A DNA stretch of 40,811 bases, from positions 1 through 40,811 of the forward strand of contig JBGUJZ010000027.1 of the NCBI GenBank assembly GCA_045114175.1, given 5' to 3'. The notes under the pieces are model-generated. The model worked only from the letters and a program-made list of their open reading frames with translations, was not told the origin of the DNA and did no database searches. Made by a program: the position numbers and the translations under genes. This DNA is from Cacconaster sp045114175 (GTDB lineage: Bacteria > Bacteroidota > Bacteroidia > Bacteroidales > UBA932). Positions 31,252 to 39,682 of the stretch are shown here, piece by piece; position 1 is the stretch's first letter; each line of letters starts with the position of its first letter.

Positions 31252-32502
31252 ATGAAAAAATTGTCCTCTTTTTTCTGTATCTTCATAGCCCTGCTATCAG
31301 TTGGTTCTCTCCCTGCTTGCAGCGGGAGCGACCCTGAGGGAGATACGCCAACGCCTTTGAAGAAGATTGCTTTGACAACGCAACAGGAGGCGATCCAGTC
31401 TCATGAGATAGATTTTTCACTCAATCTTTTCAAGGAAATCGTCGCACGGGAGCCTAATAAGAATCTGATGATTTCCCCCTTCAGCGCTTCCCTCTGCCTG
31501 GCGATGACAGCTTCGGGCGCCGAGGGAGAGACCTATACGCAAATGGCCTCCACGCTTGGCTTCGGGGGATTTACCCGCGAAGAGATAGGAGAATACTACA
31601 AGGTCCTTTGCAACGGATTGCTTGAGGCGGATAACACGACGAAGCTGGCCATCGCCAATGCTGTCTGGCCGGCGAATGACCTTTCTTTGACCCAGGCCTA
31701 TCCGGCCTTTGTGAAGAACTGCTATTCCGCAGAAGTAACGCCCCTCGATTTCAGTGCGGCCAATTCAGTAGATAAGGTAAACAATTGGGCAAAGGAACAT
31801 ACAAATGGAATGATTCCCAAAGTCCTTGAATCTCTCGATGCTTCCACGCGCCTTTTGTTGAGTAACGCGCTCTATTTCAAAGGGAAGTGGGCTGGCGGTG
31901 ACATGACGGCAAGCAAGCGGGACTTTACAAATTTCGCGGGAAATGTTGCTCGCGTCAATTTTTTTGGCGACACGCGTCGTGTCGGTTATTACTCCTCGGA
32001 GAACGGCTTTACCGCGTGTGGAATTCCCTATGGCAACAGCGCCTATAGTCTGGTAATCCTGTTGCCCAAATCCGACCAGGATATTAATTCATTTGTTGCA
32101 TCCCTGACCCCGTCTCTCTTGACAAAAACGATGAACGCCGTGAAGAGGTTGATCAATGTTGAAGTCTATGTGCCGTCCTTCAAATCCGACTATACCATGG
32201 ATGATAAGTTCAAATCGGCTCTTCAATCAATGGGAATGCAATTGCCTTTCAGCGGTTCCGCAGACTTTTCAGGTATTTCGACGGAGCCCCTGTTCATTGG
32301 CCAAATCCTCCAGAAAACAGCTATTGATGTGAACGAGAAAGGATCCGAAGCTGCAGCTGTTACAACGGTTACCCTGTTTGGCAGCAGCGAGGATCCAGGG
32401 ACTTCGCAGCCCCCTGTCTTCATAGCTGATCGCCCCTTCGTATACGCTATCGTAGAACACTCCTACAACACGATCCTGTTCCTCGGCATCCACGGGGAAT
32501 AG
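31252..32502 (+). CDS. Serpin-family protease inhibitor, lipoprotein
   Basis: 416 residues starting at MKKLSSFFCIF, with lipobox SLPAC and an acidic spacer. The serpin fold is plain: NLMISPFSASLCLAMTASGA, LLLSNALYFKGKW (the strong NAxYFKGxW motif), LVILLPK, and the end RPFVYAIVEHSYNTILFLG. The reactive-loop hinge EKGSEAAAVTT has the small residues needed for loop insertion, so it should be inhibitory. Counting from the hinge puts P1 near Ser or the preceding Phe-Gly, which points to a chymotrypsin/elastase-type target; this is uncertain. As a surface lipoprotein it may guard the cell against host or rival proteases. It is more AT-rich than neighbouring housekeeping genes. Its promoter is unclear. 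Confidence 0.93.
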   Translation: MKKLSSFFCIFIALLSVGSLPACSGSDPEGDTPTPLKKIALTTQQEAIQSHEIDFSLNLFKEIVAREPNKNLMISPFSASLCLAMTASGAEGETYTQMASTLGFGGFTREEIGEYYKVLCNGLLEADNTTKLAIANAVWPANDLSLTQAYPAFVKNCYSAEVTPLDFSAANSVDKVNNWAKEHTNGMIPKVLESLDASTRLLLSNALYFKGKWAGGDMTASKRDFTNFAGNVARVNFFGDTRRVGYYSSENGFTACGIPYGNSAYSLVILLPKSDQDINSFVASLTPSLLTKTMNAVKRLINVEVYVPSFKSDYTMDDKFKSALQSMGMQLPFSGSADFSGISTEPLFIGQILQKTAIDVNEKGSEAAAVTTVTLFGSSEDPGTSQPPVFIADRPFVYAIVEHSYNTILFLGIHGE

Positions 32503-32592
32503 GATAATCTCCGACTCCGACGAATAATGGAAACTATAATACAATCGATAGATTATTGATTTGGAATTTTCACAATTTTTATGAGCAGTAAC

Positions 32593-33108
32593 ATGAAAAG
32601 GATTATACCCTGCATCTGTATCATGGTAGTCATCCTTAACGCTTGCGGGCCAAGGGAGGACAATAATTCCACAGATGGTGATAATCCTGTAAACATCGAC
32701 GAGTTTATTCAACCGTTTATCGGCGTGATTGACTTGTCACGTGAGAATCAATTCCAGGAAGCTTTCCTCTATGGCGACTGGACCACCTCAAGAATTATGC
32801 GGGAGGTTTATGTCGACGGCGTTCTAACAGAGCGTTTTGACGTGAGCGAAAACGAGTTGCCGATTAAAAGTATCATTCTTCGTGAAGATCATACAGTCGG
32901 AAACGGCGTGGGAATCTGGATTTATGCCTACAACTGGATTCTGATTAAGTCCGGCAGTGGAGGCTGCGGCTCTTTCGAAGTTGCCAATGCCGGACCTGGC
33001 ATGCTGTGGCTGAAGACAAAACGGAATCTTTCCGCGATGGCATATTCCAGTGACACGTCGGGGACGCACGAGTTTAATGTTTTTGAATTGATTCCGCGCG
33101 ACGAATAA
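32593..33108 (+). CDS. Small lipoprotein of unknown function
   Basis: 171 residues starting at MKRIIPCICIM (an ATG 12 bases upstream is also in frame). Lipobox VVILNAC, then an Asn/Asp-rich spacer. The body is beta-rich (FLYGDWTTSRIMREVYVDG, GIWIYAYNWILIKSG, AGPGMLWLKTKRN) and reads like the lipocalin-like lipoproteins of Bacteroidetes, but no family can be named. It follows the serpin gene by 90 bases on the same strand and has the same AT-richer composition, so the two may have come in together. Confidence 0.65.
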   Translation: MKRIIPCICIMVVILNACGPREDNNSTDGDNPVNIDEFIQPFIGVIDLSRENQFQEAFLYGDWTTSRIMREVYVDGVLTERFDVSENELPIKSIILREDHTVGNGVGIWIYAYNWILIKSGSGGCGSFEVANAGPGMLWLKTKRNLSAMAYSSDTSGTHEFNVFELIPRDE

Positions 33109-33197
33109 ACACAATAGCCTTGACGCTTAACTCGCAGTGACACTGCAAGATGCTCAAAGTGCCACCCATGTTAAGGTACTCCAAGAGCCTCCGCCGC

Positions 33198-35201
33198 TTA
33201 TTCCGCCACCAGCTCGAAGTCCAGCAGCTTTTGCTCCAAGGAGGCGCGGAGGACGCGGACGCGGACCCGGTCGCCCAGGGTGTAGGATTTGCCGGTGGCG
33301 TGGCTGACGGTCTTGTAGTTTTCGGCATCGAAAGCCAGATAGTCGTCCTGGATGTCCCGCAGGGAGATCATGCCCTCGATGTGTGTAGGCAGGATTTCCA
33401 CGTAGATGCCCCACTCGGTCAGGCCTGAGATTTCGCCGTCGAACTCCTGGCCCACCTTGTCCTGCATGAACTCGATCATTTTGTATTTCACGCTGGCGCG
33501 CTCGGCCTCGGTGGCCAGCTGCTCGCGGTCGGAGGCGTGTTTGCAGCACTCCTCGTAGTAGGCCTTGTCCTGCGATCCGGCACCGCCCAGATAGAGGTCC
33601 AGCAGCCGGTGCGCCATCATATCGGGATAGCGGCGGATGGGCGAAGTGAAGTGGGTATAGTAAGCGAAGGCCAGTCCGTAGTGGCCGATGTTGTCGGTGC
33701 TGTAGCAAGCGCGGGCCATCGAGCGCAGCGCCATCATCTGCAGGGCACTCTCTTCCGGTTTACCTTTGATCCGGCCCATCAAGTCGTTGAGGCTCTTGGC
33801 GATGCGTTTGGGGTTGGAGGTGTCGCCCATCTCCTGCTTGAAGTTGTGGGCAAAGCGGCGGAGCTCCTCAATCTTTTCCGGATTCGGGTTGTCGTGGACA
33901 CGGTAAACGAAGGTCGGATTCTTGACGGTGCAGTTCTTGGCCACGGTCTCCGCCACGCCGCGGTTGGCCAGCAGCATGAACTCCTCGATCAGCCAGTTGC
34001 TTTCGTGCGACTCTTTCCGGATCACGTCGATCGGCTTGCCGGCCTCGTCTACCAGCACCTTCATCTCGGGCCGCTCAAAGCTGATGGCGCCCGCCTCAAA
34101 GCGCTTCTTGCGCAGAATGTCCGCCAGCTCATGCAGCTTGCACAATTCAGCGGCCAGCGGGCCCTTGTGAGTTTCCAATATCTCCTGGGCCTGCTCATAA
34201 TCAAAGCGCTGGTCCGAGTTGATCACGGTGCGGCCGAACCAGCTCTTGTGAACCTTGGCCTTGTCATCCATCTCGAAGACAGCGGAATAGCAAAGCTTAT
34301 CCTCACCCGGGCGGAGCGAACAGAGCTTGTTGCAGAGCTTTTCCGGCAGCATCGGGACGGTGCGGTCCACCAGGTAAACCGATGTGCCGCGCGCATAGGC
34401 CTCCTTGTCCACCGGCGAACCGGGTCGGACATAGAAGGTTACGTCGGCGATATGGATGCCCACCTCATAGCGGCCGTCGCCCAGTTCGCGGAACGAAAGG
34501 GCGTCGTCGAAGTCCTTGGCATCCGCCGGGTCTATCGTGAAGGTGGTGACGGCGCGAAAGTCCTTACGGCGCGCGATCTCCGCCTCGGGGATCTTTTCAG
34601 AAATCTTGTCTGCAGCGGCCTCCACCTCGGGTTCGAAGCGGTAGGGCAGTTCGTATTCCGCGAGGATCGAATGCATTTCGGTGTCGTTTTCGCCCGGCCG
34701 GCCCAGCACATCCACGATCTTTCCGAGCGGCTCGGGCACCCCCTTGGGCCATTCGGTCACCAGCACGGCCACCTTGACGCCGTCTTCCGCCTTGATGCCA
34801 CCGATGGTGGGCAGTGCGTCGGGCGAAGCCACCTGGATGCGGATATCATAGGGCATCGAGCGGCTCTCCACGATGGCCCAGACTTTGTTGCCGCGCACCA
34901 GCAGCGTGCCGATATGCGGACGGTGCGAGCGCTCCAGCACACAGATAATCTCGCCCTCCAGCCGGCCGTTGCGGGTGCGGTGATAGACCCCCACCTTGAC
35001 GCGGTCGCCGTTCAGCGCGCCGCGCATTTTGTTCACGCCCACGAAGATGCTTTCCGGATACTCTTTGGTGGTGATGAAGCCCAGTCCGTCCCGGTTCATC
35101 GAGACAATGCCTTCCACCTTGGTTGCGGCTTTTTCTGCTTTATGCTGTTTGCGTCTGCGTTCGCGCGAAGGGGCGCCAGATTTCTTTCGCTGTCTGCTCA
35201 T
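33198..35201 (-). CDS. rnr: Ribonuclease R
   Basis: 667 residues starting at MSRQRKKSGAP with a basic tail. Cold-shock-type domains follow (GIVSMNRDGLGFITTKE), then the RNB catalytic domain with TIDPADAKDFDDALSF, whose aspartates bind the metal ions, and a C-terminal S1 domain (GEISGLTEWGIYVEILPTHIEGMISL). It degrades structured RNA 3' to 5'. The frame is open for another 19 codons upstream, but those would overlap both promoters of the divergent gap. Its -7 box TATCTTTG is at 35244-35237, 35 bases before the ATG. Confidence 0.95.
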   Translation of the reverse strand: MSRQRKKSGAPSRERRRKQHKAEKAATKVEGIVSMNRDGLGFITTKEYPESIFVGVNKMRGALNGDRVKVGVYHRTRNGRLEGEIICVLERSHRPHIGTLLVRGNKVWAIVESRSMPYDIRIQVASPDALPTIGGIKAEDGVKVAVLVTEWPKGVPEPLGKIVDVLGRPGENDTEMHSILAEYELPYRFEPEVEAAADKISEKIPEAEIARRKDFRAVTTFTIDPADAKDFDDALSFRELGDGRYEVGIHIADVTFYVRPGSPVDKEAYARGTSVYLVDRTVPMLPEKLCNKLCSLRPGEDKLCYSAVFEMDDKAKVHKSWFGRTVINSDQRFDYEQAQEILETHKGPLAAELCKLHELADILRKKRFEAGAISFERPEMKVLVDEAGKPIDVIRKESHESNWLIEEFMLLANRGVAETVAKNCTVKNPTFVYRVHDNPNPEKIEELRRFAHNFKQEMGDTSNPKRIAKSLNDLMGRIKGKPEESALQMMALRSMARACYSTDNIGHYGLAFAYYTHFTSPIRRYPDMMAHRLLDLYLGGAGSQDKAYYEECCKHASDREQLATEAERASVKYKMIEFMQDKVGQEFDGEISGLTEWGIYVEILPTHIEGMISLRDIQDDYLAFDAENYKTVSHATGKSYTLGDRVRVRVLRASLEQKLLDFELVAE

Positions 35202-35208
35202 AAAATGA

Positions 35209-35216
35209 TAACTTTG
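35209..35216 (+). promoter_or_regulatory. -7 box TAACTTTG of gpmI
   Basis: 36 bases before the gpmI ATG. It lies downstream of the RNase R promoter in the RNase R direction, so the two promoters face each other. Confidence 0.6.
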
Positions 35217-35236
35217 CCTCTCGGACAAATCGATAA

Positions 35237-35244
35237 CAAAGATA
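35237..35244 (-). promoter_or_regulatory. -7 box TATCTTTG of rnr
   Basis: Read leftward, 35 bases before the rnr ATG. It lies inside the predicted gpmI leader. Confidence 0.6.
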
Positions 35245-35252
35245 AGAAATAT

Positions 35253-36776
35253 ATGCAAAAGCGCGTTTTATTGATGATTCTGGACGGTTGGGGCGAAGGG
35301 CCTGCGGACCGTTCGAATGCCATATATACGGCCGGAACTCCGGAAATCGACGCCCTGCGCGCCCAGTATCCCCACAGCCATCTTTCCGCTTGCGGCGAGG
35401 ATGTGGGACTGCCCGACGGCCAGATGGGTAACAGCGAAGTGGGACACCTCAACATCGGCGGCGGCCGCATCGTCTACCAGGATTTGGTGAAGATCAACCG
35501 CGCCTGCCGCGCCCACGCCCTGCTGGAGAACGAAGAGATCCGCCGCTGCTACGAATATGTTCGCGCAAAGGGCTGTAAACTGCATTTCATGGGACTCTGC
35601 TCGCATGGCGGCGTGCACAGTTCGCTCGAGCATCTTTATGAGTTTCTGGCAGAAGCGGCCCGGTTCGGGCTCCGCGATGTGTTTGTCCACTGCCTGATGG
35701 ACGGTCGCGACACCGACCCCCACAGCGGCGCCGGATTCCTGGCAGAGCTGGAGGAGCGGATGGCACAAAGCACCGGCCGGATTGCCTCTGTCTGCGGCCG
35801 TTTCTACACGATGGACCGCGACAAACGCTGGGAGCGCGTGAAGGCCGGTTATGACCTGCTGGTCAGCGGAATCGGCAAACCGTTTGCCTCTGCGGCCGAG
35901 GCGGTGAAGGCTTCGTATGATGCCGGCGTGACGGACGAGTTTATCGAGCCGGCAGTAATAGTCGGGGCCGACGGAAAGCCGCTCGCTACGATCGAGGCCG
36001 GCGATGCCGTCATCTTCTTCAACTTCCGCAACGACCGCGCCCGGGAAATCACCACCGTCCTGACGCAGAAGGATATGCCGGAAGCGGGGATGCACACCCT
36101 TCCGCTCTACTACTGCTGCCTGACCCCGTACGACGACACCTTCACCGGGTTGCACATCCTCTTTGACAAGGAGAATGTCTCACAGACCCTCGGCGAGGTG
36201 GTGGCCGCTGCCGGCCGCACCCAGCTGCGCATCGCCGAGACCGAAAAATACGCCCACGTCACCTTCTTCTTCAACGGCGGCCGGGAGACCCCCTTCGAGC
36301 GGGAAGACCGCATCCTCATCAACTCCCCGAAGGTGGCCACCTACGACCTCCAGCCGGAGATGAGCGCGCCACAGGTCAAGGAGGCGCTGGTGGACGATCT
36401 GGCTACCCGCAAGCACGACATGATTATCCTGAACTTCGCCAATGGTGACATGGTGGGCCATACCGGCGTCTATGACGCCATCGTCAAGGCGGTCCGGTAT
36501 ATCGATTCCGCAACGGGCGAGATTGTGCGCGCGGCCCGTGCTGCCGGCTACACGGTGCTCATCACCGCAGACCACGGCAATGCCGATCACGCCGTCAATG
36601 AAGACGGCACGCCCAACACGGCGCACTCGCTGAACCTGGTGCAGTTCGTGGTGGTGGACGACGACGTCAAAACCGTCGCCGACGGCCGTCTGGCCGACAT
36701 CGCCCCCACGATCCTTCACCTGATGGGCATCCCCCAGCCCCCCGCCATGACTGGCCAGTCGCTGGTGAGAGAGTAG
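35253..36776 (+). CDS. gpmI: 2,3-bisphosphoglycerate-independent phosphoglycerate mutase
   Basis: 507 residues. Family start KRVLLMILDGWGEGP with metal ligand Asp11, catalytic Ser61 in MGNSEVGHLNIGGGR, HGGVHSSLEHLYEFL, HCLMDGRDTDPHSG, FNFRNDRAREI, NFANGDMVGHTG and ITADHGNADHAV: all phosphatase-like and transferase motifs are in place. It interconverts 3- and 2-phosphoglycerate in glycolysis with manganese and no cofactor. The reading frame stays open far upstream through the antisense of rnr, but that part is not coding. It is convergent with the GATase gene (5-base gap). Confidence 0.96.
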   Translation: MQKRVLLMILDGWGEGPADRSNAIYTAGTPEIDALRAQYPHSHLSACGEDVGLPDGQMGNSEVGHLNIGGGRIVYQDLVKINRACRAHALLENEEIRRCYEYVRAKGCKLHFMGLCSHGGVHSSLEHLYEFLAEAARFGLRDVFVHCLMDGRDTDPHSGAGFLAELEERMAQSTGRIASVCGRFYTMDRDKRWERVKAGYDLLVSGIGKPFASAAEAVKASYDAGVTDEFIEPAVIVGADGKPLATIEAGDAVIFFNFRNDRAREITTVLTQKDMPEAGMHTLPLYYCCLTPYDDTFTGLHILFDKENVSQTLGEVVAAAGRTQLRIAETEKYAHVTFFFNGGRETPFEREDRILINSPKVATYDLQPEMSAPQVKEALVDDLATRKHDMIILNFANGDMVGHTGVYDAIVKAVRYIDSATGEIVRAARAAGYTVLITADHGNADHAVNEDGTPNTAHSLNLVQFVVVDDDVKTVADGRLADIAPTILHLMGIPQPPAMTGQSLVRE

Positions 36777-36781
36777 GCTAA

Positions 36782-37516
36782 CTATTCGCAGCAGCCGTCC
36801 GATTCGAGAGCGGCAGGGATGCGGGCCTCCTTGGCGCGGGCAGCACGGTCCACGAGCCACTGGAAAATGGGCAGGAATTCCTTGTAGCCCAGCTTGCCGT
36901 AGAGGAATTCGGGATGGAACTGGACGCCGAGGATGTTGTTACCCTCGATGACCTCGACCATTCCGTCGGGTGCCACAGCGGTCACGCGCAGGCCGTTACC
37001 GATCTGCGAAACGCTGAAGTTGTGGCTGGTGTTGACCTTGATTTTCTTCTTCTTGCCCATAAGCTGGTAGAACTCGGAGTCCTTCTCAATGATGATCTTG
37101 TGGGCCTTCTTGTTGATCAGCACGTTGTAGCCGTCTTCCACGCGGCGGTGCTCCAGTGCATTGGGGTTGAGATCCACATTCTTGCGGGTCTTTCCCTTGT
37201 AATAATTGTTCAGGTGCTGGTGACCCAGGCAGATGCCGAGCATCGGCTTGCCGGCCGCTTCGCAGGCCTTGATCAGGCGCTTGTCATAGGTGTAGCGCTT
37301 GGCGGTATCCTTGGCAGCCTTGCCCGGGATGATGAGGGCGTCAATCTGCGCAGCAAGAGCCTCTGCCAGCGAGTCGCTGGTAGCATACTGGTCGAAGATG
37401 ATCATTTCTGCACCGGCGTCGCGGAGGCAGTTGTCATAGAAAACCTTGGTGGAATCTTTCATGCCGGAGCAGGCGATGCCGATCACGATGGTCAGAAGAG
37501 CGGAGAGAATATTCAT
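36782..37516 (-). CDS. Class I glutamine amidotransferase-like peptidase (C26 family)
   Basis: 244 residues. Nucleophile elbow GICLGHQHLN and C-terminal GVQFHPEFLYG give the Cys and the His-Glu of class I GATases. The beginning, TIVIGIACSGMKDSTKVFYD, matches the first strand of C26 peptidases (gamma-glutamyl hydrolase or gamma-glutamyl-GABA hydrolase type), so it likely cuts gamma-glutamyl bonds. The N-terminus also looks like a short lipoprotein signal (IVIGIAC), but that stretch is the core strand of the fold, so a cytoplasmic place is favoured with doubt. It follows the 44-residue peptide gene by 11 bases. Confidence 0.8.
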   Translation of the reverse strand: MNILSALLTIVIGIACSGMKDSTKVFYDNCLRDAGAEMIIFDQYATSDSLAEALAAQIDALIIPGKAAKDTAKRYTYDKRLIKACEAAGKPMLGICLGHQHLNNYYKGKTRKNVDLNPNALEHRRVEDGYNVLINKKAHKIIIEKDSEFYQLMGKKKKIKVNTSHNFSVSQIGNGLRVTAVAPDGMVEVIEGNNILGVQFHPEFLYGKLGYKEFLPIFQWLVDRAARAKEARIPAALESDGCCE

Positions 37517-37527
37517 GTTTTTAGTTT

Positions 37528-37662
37528 TTAAGGTGTTACAAAAGGATCTACGATGGTGCCCGGAAGTGAAATCGGATCCGGGGACTGGGCGATGAGTTGC
37601 GATGGCACGAACAGGGCGAGCTCCATCTGCGGCGATTCGTAAGGATGTTTCTGCTGTTTCAT
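37528..37662 (-). CDS. Short 44-residue peptide with YxxP motif, unannotated type
   Basis: Starts MKQQKHPYESPQMELALF and ends TIVDPFVTP; 44 residues, complete with ATG and TAA. It sits in the 158-base gap between the esterase gene (12 bases upstream) and the GATase gene (11 bases downstream), on the same strand, so it should share their transcript. The pattern of a basic start, a YxxP-x-M/L-E motif, a short hydrophobic block and a polar, Pro/Asp-rich tail resembles many small Bacteroidetes open frames that are seldom annotated. YxxPxL-like motifs are also the handle by which RRE/PqqD-like domains hold lasso-peptide leaders. There is no signal peptide and no Cys. Function unknown. Confidence 0.6.
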   Translation of the reverse strand: MKQQKHPYESPQMELALFVPSQLIAQSPDPISLPGTIVDPFVTP

Positions 37663-37674
37663 GGTTCGTATCGC

Positions 37675-39606
37675 CTATTTTCCGTAAAGGAGCACGCCGG
37701 CTCCGTTGGTGGTGTTCTGTGACATTTTCTGGGAGCTGTGCGCCACCCCGGCCACCTCAACCTTTTTCCAGTTGAAAGGCAGGCCCAGACTGTCTGCGAC
37801 CGCCTTGGCGCGCGCAAAGAAGAACTTGCCGCGCTCGTAGCGGCACTTGCCCTGCGCATAGGCGCCCGGAGAGGAGGGCAGCTGACTGTCCTGTTCCACG
37901 GTGGATGCCGTGTCGGCCGTGCCCAGATGGACCGTAAGATCGCGGGCAAAATAGGCCGCCAGTTGCTCGCGAGATATCTCCATTCCCAGCACGGAGTACG
38001 GGAAGTCGTAGGTCTCGGTGCCATCCGAGATGCCGCCCGGATCCGGCACGGTATAGTAGCCGGCATTCGAGCAGACAACCCTGTCCACGCGGGCCTCCGG
38101 CATGTGCAGCATCATCCGGTGGGAGAACTGACCGCCGGCAGAATGGCCCCAGAGGTCATATTTCGTGGCGGTCATGCCCAATTCGGAGGTGAAATAGTCG
38201 AAGAGCGACTCGAGCACGTTATAGGTGCACAGCTCGTGCGGCTTGGGGTCCCAGACCGATGTGGACCAGGAGACGTTTCCGAGCTGATAGTAGGAATTGG
38301 CGTATTGATCGGAGTCAAAGCAGGGGGCGATGACCACCACCCGCTTGTTGGTGGCGATGGTCTTCCAGTTGCTGATCATGGAGATGGCGTTGCGGCCGGA
38401 ACCATGCATCGCGAAGAGAACGGGGCAGCTGGTAACGGGATCAGAGGGAATGAAGGTATAAACCTTGATGGGCTTGTGGTAGAGCGGCGCGTAGCCGTTA
38501 TAAACCAGGGAGTCCATCACGTTGCGCTTCAGTTGCTTGGGGGTTTTGGCCGTCACGGCGCCCGATTTTGTGAAGGTGGAAAGGTCTATCTTCATCGGGA
38601 TCAGGTGGCCAGCCTCCGGCTTCAGGGTGACGGAGGTGCTCTTCTCGTAGGTCGCCTTGTTGGTGGTGACGGTGAGTTTGGTGAGCACCGGCGTGGTGCC
38701 GCCGCTGTAGCGGGGCATGATGGCCGCATAGATCTGCAGCGCAGAGTCGAACGAACGGCCGGCGAGCGTGCAGGCCTCGAGGAGACGCACCACGATCGGC
38801 GTGGTGGTGTTGCCCGTAACGGATGAGGAGAACCCGGTGGTCGGATAGAAATATCCCGTACCCGTGATGGCCTTGCCGGAGCACTGGATGGTGACGGACT
38901 GGAAGATCTCATCTTCCGCCATGTCGGGCGCGGTACCGTAAATATGGAAGCGGAGCAGCGTGCAGCCATAGTTGAGCTGGATGCCGTCCAGGGTGTATTT
39001 TCCGTCTTCCGAGCGCAGCTGTTCGCCGTTGACCCACGCGAAAAGCGGGATATATTCGCCATTGATGACACCGTCGTGCCGCTGCACCTGCATCGCGGTA
39101 ACGGGGGTTGCCAGGCGGCCCTTGCCATTGTAAAGCTCGTAGCGGAGGTGACGGTTGGCCGGAACGGAAACCGCCCTCACGTTGTCCATCGTATAGCCGT
39201 TAAGGTTGTAGGCGCCAAAATCGATGGTTCCGCGGAAGCGGCCCTTGCTGATGCTGGTGAGGGTTGCCTTCGGGCCACCAGGTCCGCCAGAGGTATCCTT
39301 GGCTGCGCCGAAGATCACACCGAGCGTCTCATCGCCCTCCCAAACCAGGTTGTCATCGGTCAGGGTCAGGCGGGTCAAACCAGACTCGGATTGCGCCGCT
39401 GCGGCGGGCTGCACGGCCTCAGTCGCCTGCACCACTGCCGGCATCTGGGCGAACACCTCCATCGAAACCACACCCGGCTCCTTCTCCGGCTCCACCATCG
39501 CTCCACCCTCCAACTGCCCGCAGGAAGCACCCAGCACGGTCGTCACGACCATGGTCAAAACCACAGTCAACTTATTGGCAATTCGCTGTAATTGATAGCC
39601 CTTCAT
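37675..39606 (-). CDS. Surface lipoprotein: fimbrillin-like N-terminus fused to an alpha/beta-hydrolase esterase
   Basis: 643 residues with lipobox TVLGASC. Residues ~75-345 have a FimA/Mfa-like (fimbrillin) layout: VWEGDETLGVIF, RFRGTIDFG, NYGCTLLRFHIYGT, YFYPTTGFSSS and LIPMKIDLSTF. From ~370 an esterase domain follows: oxyanion loop VLFAMHGSGRNA, nucleophile GHSAGG, a candidate Asp in HLGTADTAS and His in VAGVAHSSQK. It resembles feruloyl/acetyl esterases for plant or host glycans. A 14-bp palindrome and the variant -7 box TATCTTCG precede it. The gene is downstream of the S1/P1 nuclease gene and upstream of the small peptide gene. Confidence 0.75.
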   Translation of the reverse strand: MKGYQLQRIANKLTVVLTMVVTTVLGASCGQLEGGAMVEPEKEPGVVSMEVFAQMPAVVQATEAVQPAAAAQSESGLTRLTLTDDNLVWEGDETLGVIFGAAKDTSGGPGGPKATLTSISKGRFRGTIDFGAYNLNGYTMDNVRAVSVPANRHLRYELYNGKGRLATPVTAMQVQRHDGVINGEYIPLFAWVNGEQLRSEDGKYTLDGIQLNYGCTLLRFHIYGTAPDMAEDEIFQSVTIQCSGKAITGTGYFYPTTGFSSSVTGNTTTPIVVRLLEACTLAGRSFDSALQIYAAIMPRYSGGTTPVLTKLTVTTNKATYEKSTSVTLKPEAGHLIPMKIDLSTFTKSGAVTAKTPKQLKRNVMDSLVYNGYAPLYHKPIKVYTFIPSDPVTSCPVLFAMHGSGRNAISMISNWKTIATNKRVVVIAPCFDSDQYANSYYQLGNVSWSTSVWDPKPHELCTYNVLESLFDYFTSELGMTATKYDLWGHSAGGQFSHRMMLHMPEARVDRVVCSNAGYYTVPDPGGISDGTETYDFPYSVLGMEISREQLAAYFARDLTVHLGTADTASTVEQDSQLPSSPGAYAQGKCRYERGKFFFARAKAVADSLGLPFNWKKVEVAGVAHSSQKMSQNTTNGAGVLLYGK

Positions 39607-39611
39607 CCGCA

Positions 39612-39632
39612 GTAGTTCGAACTACGAAGATA
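39612..39632 (-). promoter_or_regulatory. Variant -7 box and 14-bp palindrome at the esterase promoter
   Basis: The -7 box TATCTTCG is at 39632-39625; the perfect palindrome GTAGTTCGAACTAC is at 39612-39625, right where transcription would start. It is a candidate operator for the esterase/peptide/GATase operon. Confidence 0.5.
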
Positions 39633-39682
39633 GTGAAAAAAGGACAAAACTGGACCAGCCGGGCTTCGCGGTCAGCATCTCG

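Noticed and set aside
33537..35252. Upstream extension of the gpmI frame through the antisense of rnr
   Set aside because: The mutase motifs begin only at MQKRVLLMILDGWG (35253), after a proper promoter.
37450..37516. Lipoprotein signal on the C26-type GATase
   Set aside because: The IVIGIAC stretch coincides with the first core strand of the fold, there is no basic N-terminal residue, and the hydrophobic part is very short.
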